DNA of 36,645 nucleotides from Candidatus Ventrousia excrementavium (GTDB lineage Bacteria; Bacillota; Clostridia; Oscillospirales; Butyricicoccaceae). The DNA lies in contig DVMR01000034.1 in the NCBI GenBank assembly GCA_018714845.1, positions 1-36,645 of the forward strand, given 5' to 3'. A program made the position numbers and the translations under genes. The notes under the pieces were generated by a model. The model searched no databases. It was not told where the DNA came from and saw nothing but the letters and a program-made list of their open reading frames with translations. Shown here one piece after another: positions 7,985 to 15,525 of the stretch. How positions within the stretch are numbered: position 1 is the first letter of the stretch; every line of letters begins with the position of its first letter.

Positions 7985-8901
7985 CGGCAGCCGAAATCCT
8001 CGCCGAGGTCTTTTACGGACTGGTCGGACTTCTGTTTCTCTTAGTCGGACTGCACGCCCGGCGCGCCGCAGGTCCGGGCACCATGCTTTTCTGGCTCATA
8101 CTGGCCTTTACCTTTATCATTGGGCCGTGGCTGCCTGACTGGGTGACCGGCCTGTGCATCGTTGTGCTCGCCGTTTTGACTGCCCTTGGCCGGGTTCGAT
8201 CTGGTGTGTCTGACGCCCCAACAGATGAAGAGACACGCAAAAATGCCGACCGCTTCGGCGGCCGTGTCTTTCTGCCCGCCGTCGTGCTGGCCGTCACTGC
8301 TGTACTGGCCGCCACCTTTCTGCCCTTTGGCGCCAGCAACGCCATCGGCATTTCCGCTCTCGCGGCAGTCATCGCGGCGCTGCTGCTCTTCCATGTGCCC
8401 GCGCGCGATGTTCCCCGCGCGGCCGTGCGCGACGGCGTGCGCCTGATCGACAGCATCGGCCCTGTCGGCATCCTGCCGCAGGTTCTGGCAGCTCTCGGCG
8501 CATTGTTCACAGCCGCCGGCGTCGGCGATGTCATCTCATCGGCCGTTTCCGGCATCATCCCCGCGGGCAGCCGCCTGGCCGCTGTGGCGGTCTACTGTAT
8601 CGGCATGGCCCTGTTTACTGTCGTCATGGGCAACGGCTTTGCCGCTTTTTCGGTTATCACGGCCGGCGTCGGCGTGCCCTTTCTCATTGCGCAGGGAGCC
8701 GACCCCGTGGTCGTCGGCGCACTCGGCCTGACCGCTGGCTACTGCGGCACTCTGGTGACGCCCATGGCCGCCAACTTCAACATCATGCCCGCTGCGCTGC
8801 TTGAAATGCGCAGCAAGTACGGCATTCTGCGCGCACAGGCGCCGGTCGCGGCTGTTCTTTTGTGTGTGCATATCGCCCTGATGTATTTTCTTGCATTTTA
8901 A
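7981..8901 (+). CDS. DUF979 family membrane protein, probable transporter half
   Basis: This 306-residue protein has about eight to ten hydrophobic segments and a charged cytoplasmic-type loop at residues 70-93 (RVRSGVSDAPTDEETRKN). Near the C terminus GYCGTLVTPMAANFNIMP (residues 253-270) looks like the second re-entrant motif of a secondary transporter and is the counterpart of GASGT in DUF969. It belongs to DUF979. The ATG at 7981 overlaps the upstream stop and replaces a slightly longer in-frame MYGGPE start. Pcp follows 21 bases later with its own ribosome binding site. Role in solute transport is inferred from topology and context, not known for the family. Confidence 0.82.
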   Translation: MTAAEILAEVFYGLVGLLFLLVGLHARRAAGPGTMLFWLILAFTFIIGPWLPDWVTGLCIVVLAVLTALGRVRSGVSDAPTDEETRKNADRFGGRVFLPAVVLAVTAVLAATFLPFGASNAIGISALAAVIAALLLFHVPARDVPRAAVRDGVRLIDSIGPVGILPQVLAALGALFTAAGVGDVISSAVSGIIPAGSRLAAVAVYCIGMALFTVVMGNGFAAFSVITAGVGVPFLIAQGADPVVVGALGLTAGYCGTLVTPMAANFNIMPAALLEMRSKYGILRAQAPVAAVLLCVHIALMYFLAF

Positions 8902-8922
8902 ATACAGAGAGGAGACCAATTC

Positions 8923-9567
8923 ATGAAAATTCTGCTCACTGCCTTTGACCCCTTTGGGGGTGAAAGCATCAATCCTGCCCAGGAAGCTGTCCGACTGGTG
9001 CCCGACACCGTCGCGGGCGCTCAGATTATCAAGCTCGAAGTGCCGACGGTCTTTTGCAAGAGTATTGATGTGATGCTGCAAAAAGCGCGTGAGGTGCATC
9101 CTGACGCCATTTTGTGCATTGGTCAGGCTGGCGGGCGCTATGACATGACCCCTGAGCGGGTCGCCATCAACATAAACGACGCCCGCATTGCCGACAACGA
9201 GGGCAATCAGCCTATTGACGAGCCCATTTATCCGGACGGTGCGCCGGCTTATTTTTCCAGTCTTCCCGTCAAGGCCATGGTCGAGGCCATTCGCAGCGCC
9301 GGCATTCCGGCCAGCCTTTCCAACACGGCAGGCACTTTTGTGTGCAATCATCTGATGTACGGCGTTTTGTACCACATTGAGCGCGAAATGCCCGGCGTGC
9401 GCGGCGGCTTCATGCATGTGCCCTATGTGCCCCGGCAGGTGGCTCGGCACGCCTCGCACGCTCCCTGCCTGTCTGAACAGGACATTGCCAGAGGCATCGC
9501 GGCTGCGCTTGAGGCCATTGTCACCCATCAGACCGACGTGCGCACTGCAGCCGGCAAAGAGCACTGA
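8923..9567 (+). CDS. pcp: Pyroglutamyl-peptidase I
   Basis: This 214-residue cytoplasmic cysteine peptidase (family C15) removes N-terminal 5-oxoproline from peptides. The N terminus MKILLTAFDPFGGESINPA is the classic family start. Catalytic residues are all present: Glu78 (TPERVAIN), Cys141 (SNTAGTFVCNHLMYG) and His165 (GGFMHVPYVP). Length is normal. GAGAGGAGA lies 9 bases before the ATG. It is third in the operon behind the DUF969-DUF979 membrane pair. The joint arrangement suggests import of pyroglutamyl peptides followed by release of 5-oxoproline in the cytoplasm. No 5-oxoprolinase gene is visible in this window. Confidence 0.96.
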   Translation: MKILLTAFDPFGGESINPAQEAVRLVPDTVAGAQIIKLEVPTVFCKSIDVMLQKAREVHPDAILCIGQAGGRYDMTPERVAININDARIADNEGNQPIDEPIYPDGAPAYFSSLPVKAMVEAIRSAGIPASLSNTAGTFVCNHLMYGVLYHIEREMPGVRGGFMHVPYVPRQVARHASHAPCLSEQDIARGIAAALEAIVTHQTDVRTAAGKEH

Positions 9568-9580
9568 GCCAGACCCCGGA

Positions 9581-9612
9581 CTGCACGGCCGTACGGCCGT
9601 GCAGCCCTTTTG
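9581..9612 (+). terminator. Terminator after pcp
   Basis: A perfect palindrome, CTGCACGGCC GTAC GGCCGTGCAG (9581-9604), gives a 10-bp stem and is followed by CCCTTTTG. It lies 14 bases after the pcp stop codon. Confidence 0.8.
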
Positions 9613-9660
9613 TCCCGCATCCTTTTACAGTTTATTCAAAGCGTCGTTACAGTTTAGACA

Positions 9661-9689
9661 TTGACGAATATTCCCCTTTCTTGTATGAT
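9661..9689 (+). promoter_or_regulatory. Promoter of the ABC exporter operon
   Basis: TTGACG (9661-9666), 17 bases, TATGAT (9684-9689). The start codon of the first exporter gene is 35 bases further on. No regulator gene is adjacent and no clear operator was seen. Confidence 0.85.
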
Positions 9690-9724
9690 ATTCCAATGCT
9701 CTTAATCTTTGGGGAGGCTGAGAC

Positions 9725-11866
9725 ATGCTCAGGCTATTCAGGTATTTGCGGCAGTCCGTTTGGGCGGTTGCCGCTATTTTTATTCTGCTTGTGCTGCAGG
9801 CGTGGTGTGACCTGTCGCTGCCGCAGTACACATCGGACATCGTCGATATCGGCATTCAGCAGGGCGGCATTGAAAATGCCGTTCCCCTGCGCATCCGCCA
9901 GAGCACGCTGGATGCGCTCGAGCTTTTTCTGACCGACGAACAGATTGCACTGGCCGACGCATCTTATGTTCCTGACGGCGACGGCGTGCTGCAGCTCGAT
10001 GCTGACGCCGAGGCTGTCGAAGCCCTCAACGCCGCCTTTGAGGCCCCCATGGCCGTGCTGTCCGGCATTTCTGAAGACACCCAGGCGCAGGCGGACTTCT
10101 CTGCGGCTGTACAGTCGGGCAGCGTGGACCGCGAGCAGCTTCGGGCGCTGGCCGCCGAGGCCCTGGCCGCGCTGGGCGACAGTGCTGACGCCCTTGTTTC
10201 GCAGCGTGCGCTTTTGTTTGTGCGCAGCGAATACGAGGCGCTTGGTATGGACCTTTCTCAGGTGCAGACATCCTATCTGCTGCGCACCGGCGGACAGATG
10301 CTGGGCATTACCCTGCTCATGGTGGCCACTGCCATCGGCGTCAGCTTTCTGGCCTCGCGCATTGGCGCGCGCATCGGTCTGACGCTGCGCGACAAGGTCT
10401 TTTCCAAGGTTGTCTCCTTCTCAAGCGCTGAAATCGACCGTTTTTCAACTGCTTCGCTCATCACGCGCAGCACCAATGACATCCAGCAGGTGCAGACGGT
10501 CATTGTCATGAGCCTGCGCATAGTTCTGTATGCCCCCATTCTGGGCATCGGCGGCGTTTTCAAGGTCATGGAGACCCGCACCGGCATGACGTGGATTATC
10601 GGCGTCGGCGTTGCCTGCGTTATGGCGCTGGTCGCGGTACTCATCAGCGTTGCCATGCCCAAGTTCAAAAAGGTGCAGGCCCTGATCGACCGCGTCAACC
10701 TCATCTCGCGCGAAATTCTGACCGGTCTGCCCGTCATTCGCGCCTTCAGCCGCGAAAGACATGAAGAGCAGCGCTTTGACGGCGCCAACCGCGACCTGAT
10801 GCGCACCCAGCTCTTCACGGGCCGCGTCATGACGCTGATGCTCCCGGCCATGAATCTGTTGATGAACGGCGTCAGCGTACTCATTGTATGGGTCGGTGCG
10901 CAGCGCATTGACATGGGCGCCATGCAGGTGGGCGATATGATTGCTTTTATCACCTATACCATGCAGATCGTCATGTCCTTCCTCATGATTTCCGTGATTT
11001 CAGTCATGCTGCCCCGCGCCGGCGTGGCCGCCGGGCGCATCAACGAGGTCATCGATATGGAAAATACCATCCGCGACCCCGAGCATCCCCGCGACGGCGA
11101 AAAGCCGCTGCGCGGCATTGTGCGCTTTGAAGACGTTTCCTTCCGTTACCCTGACTCCGAGGCCGATGTGCTGGAGCACATCTCCTTCACCGCCCGGCCG
11201 GGCGAAACAACAGCCATCATCGGTTCGACGGGAAGCGGTAAGTCGACCCTTTTGAATCTCATCCCCCGCTTTTTTGATGTGACGTCCGGCCGCATCACCC
11301 TGGATGGCATCGACATCCGTGAGCTGACACAGCACAAGCTGCGTTCGCTTTTGGGGTATGTCCCGCAAAAAGGTGTTTTGTTTTCCGGTGATATTGAAAG
11401 CAACCTCAAGTTCGGCGGCGACCAGATCACCGATGAGCAGATGAAGCAGGCCGCTGCCATTGCCCAGGCAACCGAGTTTATCGATCAAAAGCCGGACAAG
11501 TATCACAGCCCCATCGCGCAGGGTGGCAGCAACGTCTCAGGCGGACAGAAGCAGCGTCTTTCCATTGCCCGCGCCATTGCCAAAGACCCCCTGGTCTACC
11601 TGTTTGACGACAGCTTTTCCGCCCTGGACTACAAAACCGACGCCGCTCTGCGGCATGCGCTTGAAGCGCACACGAAAGATGCGGCTGTCATCATCGTGGC
11701 ACAGCGCGTCAGCACCATCATGCACGCACACCAGATTCTCGTGCTCGATGAAGGCCGTGTGGCCGGCATGGGAACCCACGAAGAGCTGCTGCGCACCTGT
11801 GCTGAGTACCAGGAAATCGCAAAATCACAGCTGTCGGAATCTGAGCTGGGAGGGATGCAGTCATGA
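9725..11866 (+). CDS. Heterodimeric ABC exporter, subunit with degenerate ATP site
   Basis: This 713-residue half-exporter has six predicted membrane helices fused to an ATPase domain. An unusually long insertion (about residues 50-185, rich in Ala, Asp and Glu) separates the first and second helices and should lie outside the cell. ATPase motifs: Walker A GSTGSGKST (500-508), Q loop VPQKG (546-550), signature VSGGQ (604-608) and Walker B LVYLFDD (623-629). The catalytic Glu is Asp629 and the switch His is Gln660 (VAQRVST). These are the changes expected of the inactive-site partner in exporters such as BmrCD or TM287/288. The gene overlaps the next by ATGA. Substrate (drug, lipid or peptide) cannot be told. 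Confidence 0.9.
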   Translation: MLRLFRYLRQSVWAVAAIFILLVLQAWCDLSLPQYTSDIVDIGIQQGGIENAVPLRIRQSTLDALELFLTDEQIALADASYVPDGDGVLQLDADAEAVEALNAAFEAPMAVLSGISEDTQAQADFSAAVQSGSVDREQLRALAAEALAALGDSADALVSQRALLFVRSEYEALGMDLSQVQTSYLLRTGGQMLGITLLMVATAIGVSFLASRIGARIGLTLRDKVFSKVVSFSSAEIDRFSTASLITRSTNDIQQVQTVIVMSLRIVLYAPILGIGGVFKVMETRTGMTWIIGVGVACVMALVAVLISVAMPKFKKVQALIDRVNLISREILTGLPVIRAFSRERHEEQRFDGANRDLMRTQLFTGRVMTLMLPAMNLLMNGVSVLIVWVGAQRIDMGAMQVGDMIAFITYTMQIVMSFLMISVISVMLPRAGVAAGRINEVIDMENTIRDPEHPRDGEKPLRGIVRFEDVSFRYPDSEADVLEHISFTARPGETTAIIGSTGSGKSTLLNLIPRFFDVTSGRITLDGIDIRELTQHKLRSLLGYVPQKGVLFSGDIESNLKFGGDQITDEQMKQAAAIAQATEFIDQKPDKYHSPIAQGGSNVSGGQKQRLSIARAIAKDPLVYLFDDSFSALDYKTDAALRHALEAHTKDAAVIIVAQRVSTIMHAHQILVLDEGRVAGMGTHEELLRTCAEYQEIAKSQLSESELGGMQS

Positions 11867-13725
11867 ACCGTCCGCAGGAAAATCCCCATGCCCACCGTCC
11901 CCCGCGCCGCGGACCGGGCGGCCCGCGCGGCATGATGCCGGGTGAAAAGGCCAAGGACTTTAAAGGGACCATTCGGCGCCTTTTGCGCCACATGAGCAGC
12001 TTTAAGCCTGTTCTGGTGCTCGTTGTTCTGCTGGCTGCAGGCAGCACGGCTTTCAGCATCATCGGCCCTAAAGTCCTGGGCCGTGCCACCACTGAAATTT
12101 TCAACGGTTTACTCGCGAAAGTCGCCGGTACCGGCGGCATCGACTTTGCCCGTATCGGCTCGACGCTGCTTCTGCTGCTCGGGCTGTACGGGCTGAGCGC
12201 GGGTCTGTCTTTTTTGCAGGGCTGGCTGATGAACGGCATCACGCAAAAGACCTGCTATGGTCTGCGCCGCGCCATTTCGGAAAAAATCAGCCGCATGCCC
12301 ATGAAGTACTTTGAATCCCGGACAATCGGCGATGTGCTGTCGCGCATTACAAACGATGTCGACACCCTGGGCCAGAGCCTGAACCAAAGCGTGACCCAGC
12401 TCATCACCTCGGCGACGACGCTGATCGGCGTGCTCATCATGATGCTGACCATCAGTCCGCTGATGACGCTCATTGCCCTTTTAATTCTCCCCATCTCCGC
12501 CGGGCTCATTGCCCTGGTCGTCAAACGTTCTCAGCGTTTTTTCATCTCGCAGCAAAACTTTCTCGGCCAGCTCAACGGGCAGATTGAAGAAATCTACAGC
12601 GGCCACAACGTCATCAAGGCCTTTAACCGCGAAGAGGCGGCGCTGCGCGACTTTGACTGGACCAACACCCGGCTTTACGAGTCGGCGTGGAAGTCGCAGT
12701 TTCTGTCCGGACTGATGCATCCTGTCATGGTTTTTGTCGGCAACCTCGGATACGTTGCTGTCGCCGTTGTCGGAAGCCTGCTCGCTGTCCGCGGCTCCAT
12801 CACAGTGGGCGATATCCAGGCCTTTATTCAGTATGTGCGCAGTTTTACCCAGCCGGTGCAGCAGGTGGCGCAAATCACCAACATGCTGCAGTCCATGGCA
12901 GCTGCGGCCGAACGTGTTTTTGAGTTCCTGGCTGAGGACGAGGAAGACGCCGGTGGACAGGATCCGGTGCCGCCCGAAACCATCAAGGGCCATGTCGAGT
13001 TTCGCCACGTCCGCTTCGGCTACACCGAGGATAAAACCATTATCCGCGACTTTTCCGCTGACATCGAGCCCGGGCAGACCGTGGCCATCGTCGGCCCGAC
13101 CGGAGCCGGCAAGACAACCATGGTCAAGCTGCTCATGCGTTTTTATGATGTCAGCAGCGGCGCCATTTTGGTCGACGGACACGACGTGCGCAGCTTTAAC
13201 CGAGGCAGCCTGCGCCAGGTTTTCGGCATGGTGCTGCAGGACACCTGGCTCTTTAAGGGCACTATCATGGAAAATATCCGTTACGGCCGGCTCGACGCCA
13301 CGGATGACGAGGTCATCGAAGCCGCCAAAGCCGCCCATGCGCACCACTTCATTCAAACCCTGCCTGGCGGCTACCAGATGGAACTCAATGAGGATGCCAC
13401 CAATATCTCGCAGGGACAAAAGCAGCTTCTCACCATTGCCCGCGCCATTCTGGCCGACAACCGCATCATGATTCTGGATGAAGCGACTTCGTCGGTCGAC
13501 ACCCGCACCGAGCAGCGCATTCAAATGGCCATGCAAAACCTGATGCACGGCCGCACCAGCTTTGTGATTGCCCACCGGCTGTCCACCATTCGCGACGCTG
13601 ACCTGATTCTCGTCATGCGCGACGGCGACATCGTTGAGCAGGGCACGCACGACGAACTTTTGAAAAAAGGCGGCTTTTATGCCGAGCTGTATAACGCTCA
13701 GTTTGAAGAGGGCGCCGCTTCATAA
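11863..13725 (+). CDS. Heterodimeric ABC exporter, catalytic subunit
   Basis: This 620-residue half-exporter pairs with the upstream subunit. A Pro/Arg/Gly-rich cytoplasmic N terminus (residues 1-35) precedes six membrane helices. Walker A is GPTGAGKTT (411-419). Walker B has the canonical Glu540 (IMILDEATSSVD) and the switch His571 is present (IAHRLST). The signature motif is ISQGQ (515-519), not SGGQ. Thus the complete catalytic site combines this Walker A/B with the upstream subunit's SGGQ, and the degenerate site combines the two altered halves. The start overlaps the previous stop by 4 bases. A bidirectional terminator follows immediately. Confidence 0.92.
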   Translation: MNRPQENPHAHRPPRRGPGGPRGMMPGEKAKDFKGTIRRLLRHMSSFKPVLVLVVLLAAGSTAFSIIGPKVLGRATTEIFNGLLAKVAGTGGIDFARIGSTLLLLLGLYGLSAGLSFLQGWLMNGITQKTCYGLRRAISEKISRMPMKYFESRTIGDVLSRITNDVDTLGQSLNQSVTQLITSATTLIGVLIMMLTISPLMTLIALLILPISAGLIALVVKRSQRFFISQQNFLGQLNGQIEEIYSGHNVIKAFNREEAALRDFDWTNTRLYESAWKSQFLSGLMHPVMVFVGNLGYVAVAVVGSLLAVRGSITVGDIQAFIQYVRSFTQPVQQVAQITNMLQSMAAAAERVFEFLAEDEEDAGGQDPVPPETIKGHVEFRHVRFGYTEDKTIIRDFSADIEPGQTVAIVGPTGAGKTTMVKLLMRFYDVSSGAILVDGHDVRSFNRGSLRQVFGMVLQDTWLFKGTIMENIRYGRLDATDDEVIEAAKAAHAHHFIQTLPGGYQMELNEDATNISQGQKQLLTIARAILADNRIMILDEATSSVDTRTEQRIQMAMQNLMHGRTSFVIAHRLSTIRDADLILVMRDGDIVEQGTHDELLKKGGFYAELYNAQFEEGAAS

Positions 13726-13727
13726 AG

Positions 13728-13761
13728 AAAATCCTCCGGCAAAAAAGCCGGAGGATTTTTT
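13728..13761. terminator. Bidirectional terminator between convergent operons
   Basis: A perfect 13-bp inverted repeat (AAAATCCTCCGGC and complement) with an A6 loop lies between the stop of the ABC operon and the stop of the acyltransferase gene. It has T runs on both sides, so it can end transcription from either direction. It slightly overlaps the end of the minus-strand gene. Confidence 0.9.
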
Positions 13762-14452
13762 ATGCCGGGATATCGCCGCTCTGGCGGCCCAGCTCGTTAA
13801 TTTCGTCTATGATGCGCTGCGCCATGCGGTCGCGCTCGTGTGAAAACGGCGCCCCGTCCGGGAAGTACAGCGGCTGCCCCACCACGACAGTCCTGCGGTT
13901 TCGGCTGCAATAAACCGGGGTAAAGGGGAGATGCCGCCCACACGCCTTATAATATTTTTTCTCCAGATGCAGAAAGCCCGTATAAAGCTCTCCGATAGCG
14001 GGAGAGTGGTTGGCATAATCCAGGTCAGGGCAAATAAGCAGGCTGTCACCCTCTGCCAGCGCCAGCGCCGAAGCATCGAGCGTCTCAACGATACGGCCCG
14101 TTCCGCGTTGAACCGGAATGGCACGCAGCATGTGCAGGGCAGCAGGCAGAACCAGCGCCACAGCTCCCGCGCCGACTGCGGCCAGAGGCCATGGCCACCT
14201 GAAACGCTGACGCAGCGTGATGTGGTAAAAATGATGCCAGCAGCTGGGCATGTCAAAAAAGGACGCCATGCTCCACAGCCGGGCGCTGTTCGGCAGAAAC
14301 GGCAGCGCGTGCAGCGGGCCGAACATGTTTTGGTGGTGCACCAGAAAGACCGTCGTCCCCGGGTCACCGGGCAATCCCTCGATCCTCCATCCGTGCATAA
14401 ACACGCGCATGCCAAACCGCAAAAAGCGCCCGCCCCAGCCCGGTTTTGTCAA
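13760..14452 (-). CDS. PlsC-like lysophospholipid acyltransferase
   Basis: This protein of about 230 residues resembles 1-acylglycerol-3-phosphate acyltransferases. The expected catalytic histidine block is LVHHQNMFGPLHAL, which departs from the usual NHxxxxD because the acidic residue is not obvious. Later come IPVQRGTGRIVETLD, then LAEGDSLLICPDLDY (in place of the FPEGTRS block) and PFTPVYC. A hydrophobic stretch (LAAVGAGAVALVLPAAL) may anchor it to the membrane. The best start is TTG at 14452. It overlaps the previous gene's TGA and follows GAGGGG at 7 bases. The frame stays open upstream to 14533. It is the last gene in an operon with a GT2-GtrA glycosyltransferase and a P-type ATPase. 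Acyl transfer to a membrane lipid is likely, but the substrate is unknown. Confidence 0.68.
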   Translation of the reverse strand: MTKPGWGGRFLRFGMRVFMHGWRIEGLPGDPGTTVFLVHHQNMFGPLHALPFLPNSARLWSMASFFDMPSCWHHFYHITLRQRFRWPWPLAAVGAGAVALVLPAALHMLRAIPVQRGTGRIVETLDASALALAEGDSLLICPDLDYANHSPAIGELYTGFLHLEKKYYKACGRHLPFTPVYCSRNRRTVVVGQPLYFPDGAPFSHERDRMAQRIIDEINELGRQSGDIPA

Positions 14453-15522
14453 TTCAGTTCCCCTCGCTTTGCAAAGACCCAGCGCAGCTGGACCTGGTAG
14501 CTGGCCACGGCCAGCAGCAGGTCGACAATCCACTTGGACAAGAGCTCACCCAGACCGAGCAGGGCCAGCAGCCACGCGCCGAAGACTGAGCAAATCATCT
14601 GCACAAACCACAGTGCATAATACCGGCCTGCCGTCTGGCGCACGCTTTTTGTCTGCACATAGGGCAGCCTGCGGTTCATGGTGTAGTTGACAACCGACGA
14701 AATAAGCCGCGCAGCCAGACCACCCAAAAGAATGCGCGCCGACTGCGGCAGGGCATTCATAATCCATTTGACAAACACAGCGTACAAAAACACGTCAATG
14801 ACCGCTGACAGCGTGGATGACAGTCCGTACTGACCGAGTCCGCGGAACATCTGCCCTGCCACACGCAGCGAATCGGCCACTGTGCGGTAGTGACTGCCTG
14901 CGTTGTTGTTGAAATAAATGGTCTGAATAGGCACGACCACCATGGGAATAATCTCACGCCGCGCCAGAATGAGCATGTTGAGCTCATATTCATACCGCTC
15001 GCCGCGCAGCGTACAGAGCGGTCCCAGCATGCAGGCAGGAATACCGCGCAGACCGGTCTGCGTATCCTCAAGGTCAATATTGTACAGAATCTTCATCACG
15101 CGCGAAGTAAACCGGTTTCCGCGCAGGCTGCGCTTGGGCGTTTCCGGTCCAAAGGTTCGGCAGCCCAGCACCAGCGCACCGGGGTTTGCATGGCAGGCCT
15201 CAATAACCCGCATGACATCCTCGACCGAATGCTGTCCGTCGCAGTCAGCCGTGACGACGCATGTGGTCTGCGGCAACTCGCGGCGAATCCAGATAAAGGC
15301 AGTTTTGAGCGCCGCTCCCTTGCCTCTGTTTTGCTCATGCCGCAGCAAAGTGACACCGGGCACCGCCTCTGACTGCTCAAACCAGGGGCGGCACGCGGGG
15401 TCACTGCCATCATCAACGACAATGATAGGGCTGTCGGTGACATTGCGCAGCGCGCGTACATAATCGGGCAAAAGCTTGTTGGGCTGATATGCGGGAATGA
15501 CGATGCAGCTGCCTGTCTGCAC
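14449..15522 (-). CDS. GT2 glycosyltransferase fused to GtrA domain
   Basis: This 357-residue protein joins two domains. Residues 1-225 are a family 2 glycosyltransferase of the dolichol-phosphate-mannose synthase type: IPAYQPNKLL, VVDDGSD (35-41), NRGKGAAL, and the metal-binding DCDG (93-96). Residues about 228-355 form a four-helix GtrA-like membrane domain (GLSSTLSAVIDVFLYAVF, then SVVNYTMNRR). Such proteins load a sugar on undecaprenyl phosphate and move it across the membrane for cell-surface decoration. The start is GTG at 15522, 8 bases after AAGGAGG, and only 3 bases from the upstream ATPase stop. Fusion of the two domains is known in Firmicutes. Confidence 0.88.
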   Translation of the reverse strand: MQTGSCIVIPAYQPNKLLPDYVRALRNVTDSPIIVVDDGSDPACRPWFEQSEAVPGVTLLRHEQNRGKGAALKTAFIWIRRELPQTTCVVTADCDGQHSVEDVMRVIEACHANPGALVLGCRTFGPETPKRSLRGNRFTSRVMKILYNIDLEDTQTGLRGIPACMLGPLCTLRGERYEYELNMLILARREIIPMVVVPIQTIYFNNNAGSHYRTVADSLRVAGQMFRGLGQYGLSSTLSAVIDVFLYAVFVKWIMNALPQSARILLGGLAARLISSVVNYTMNRRLPYVQTKSVRQTAGRYYALWFVQMICSVFGAWLLALLGLGELLSKWIVDLLLAVASYQVQLRWVFAKRGELN

Positions 15523-15525
15523 GTT

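Noticed and set aside
8536-9564. 342-codon minus-strand ORF across DUF979 and pcp
   Set aside because: Antisense shadow. It would cover the pcp catalytic region and has no start signals.
12481-13650. 389-codon minus-strand ORF across the second ABC subunit
   Set aside because: Antisense shadow of an exporter gene with intact motifs.
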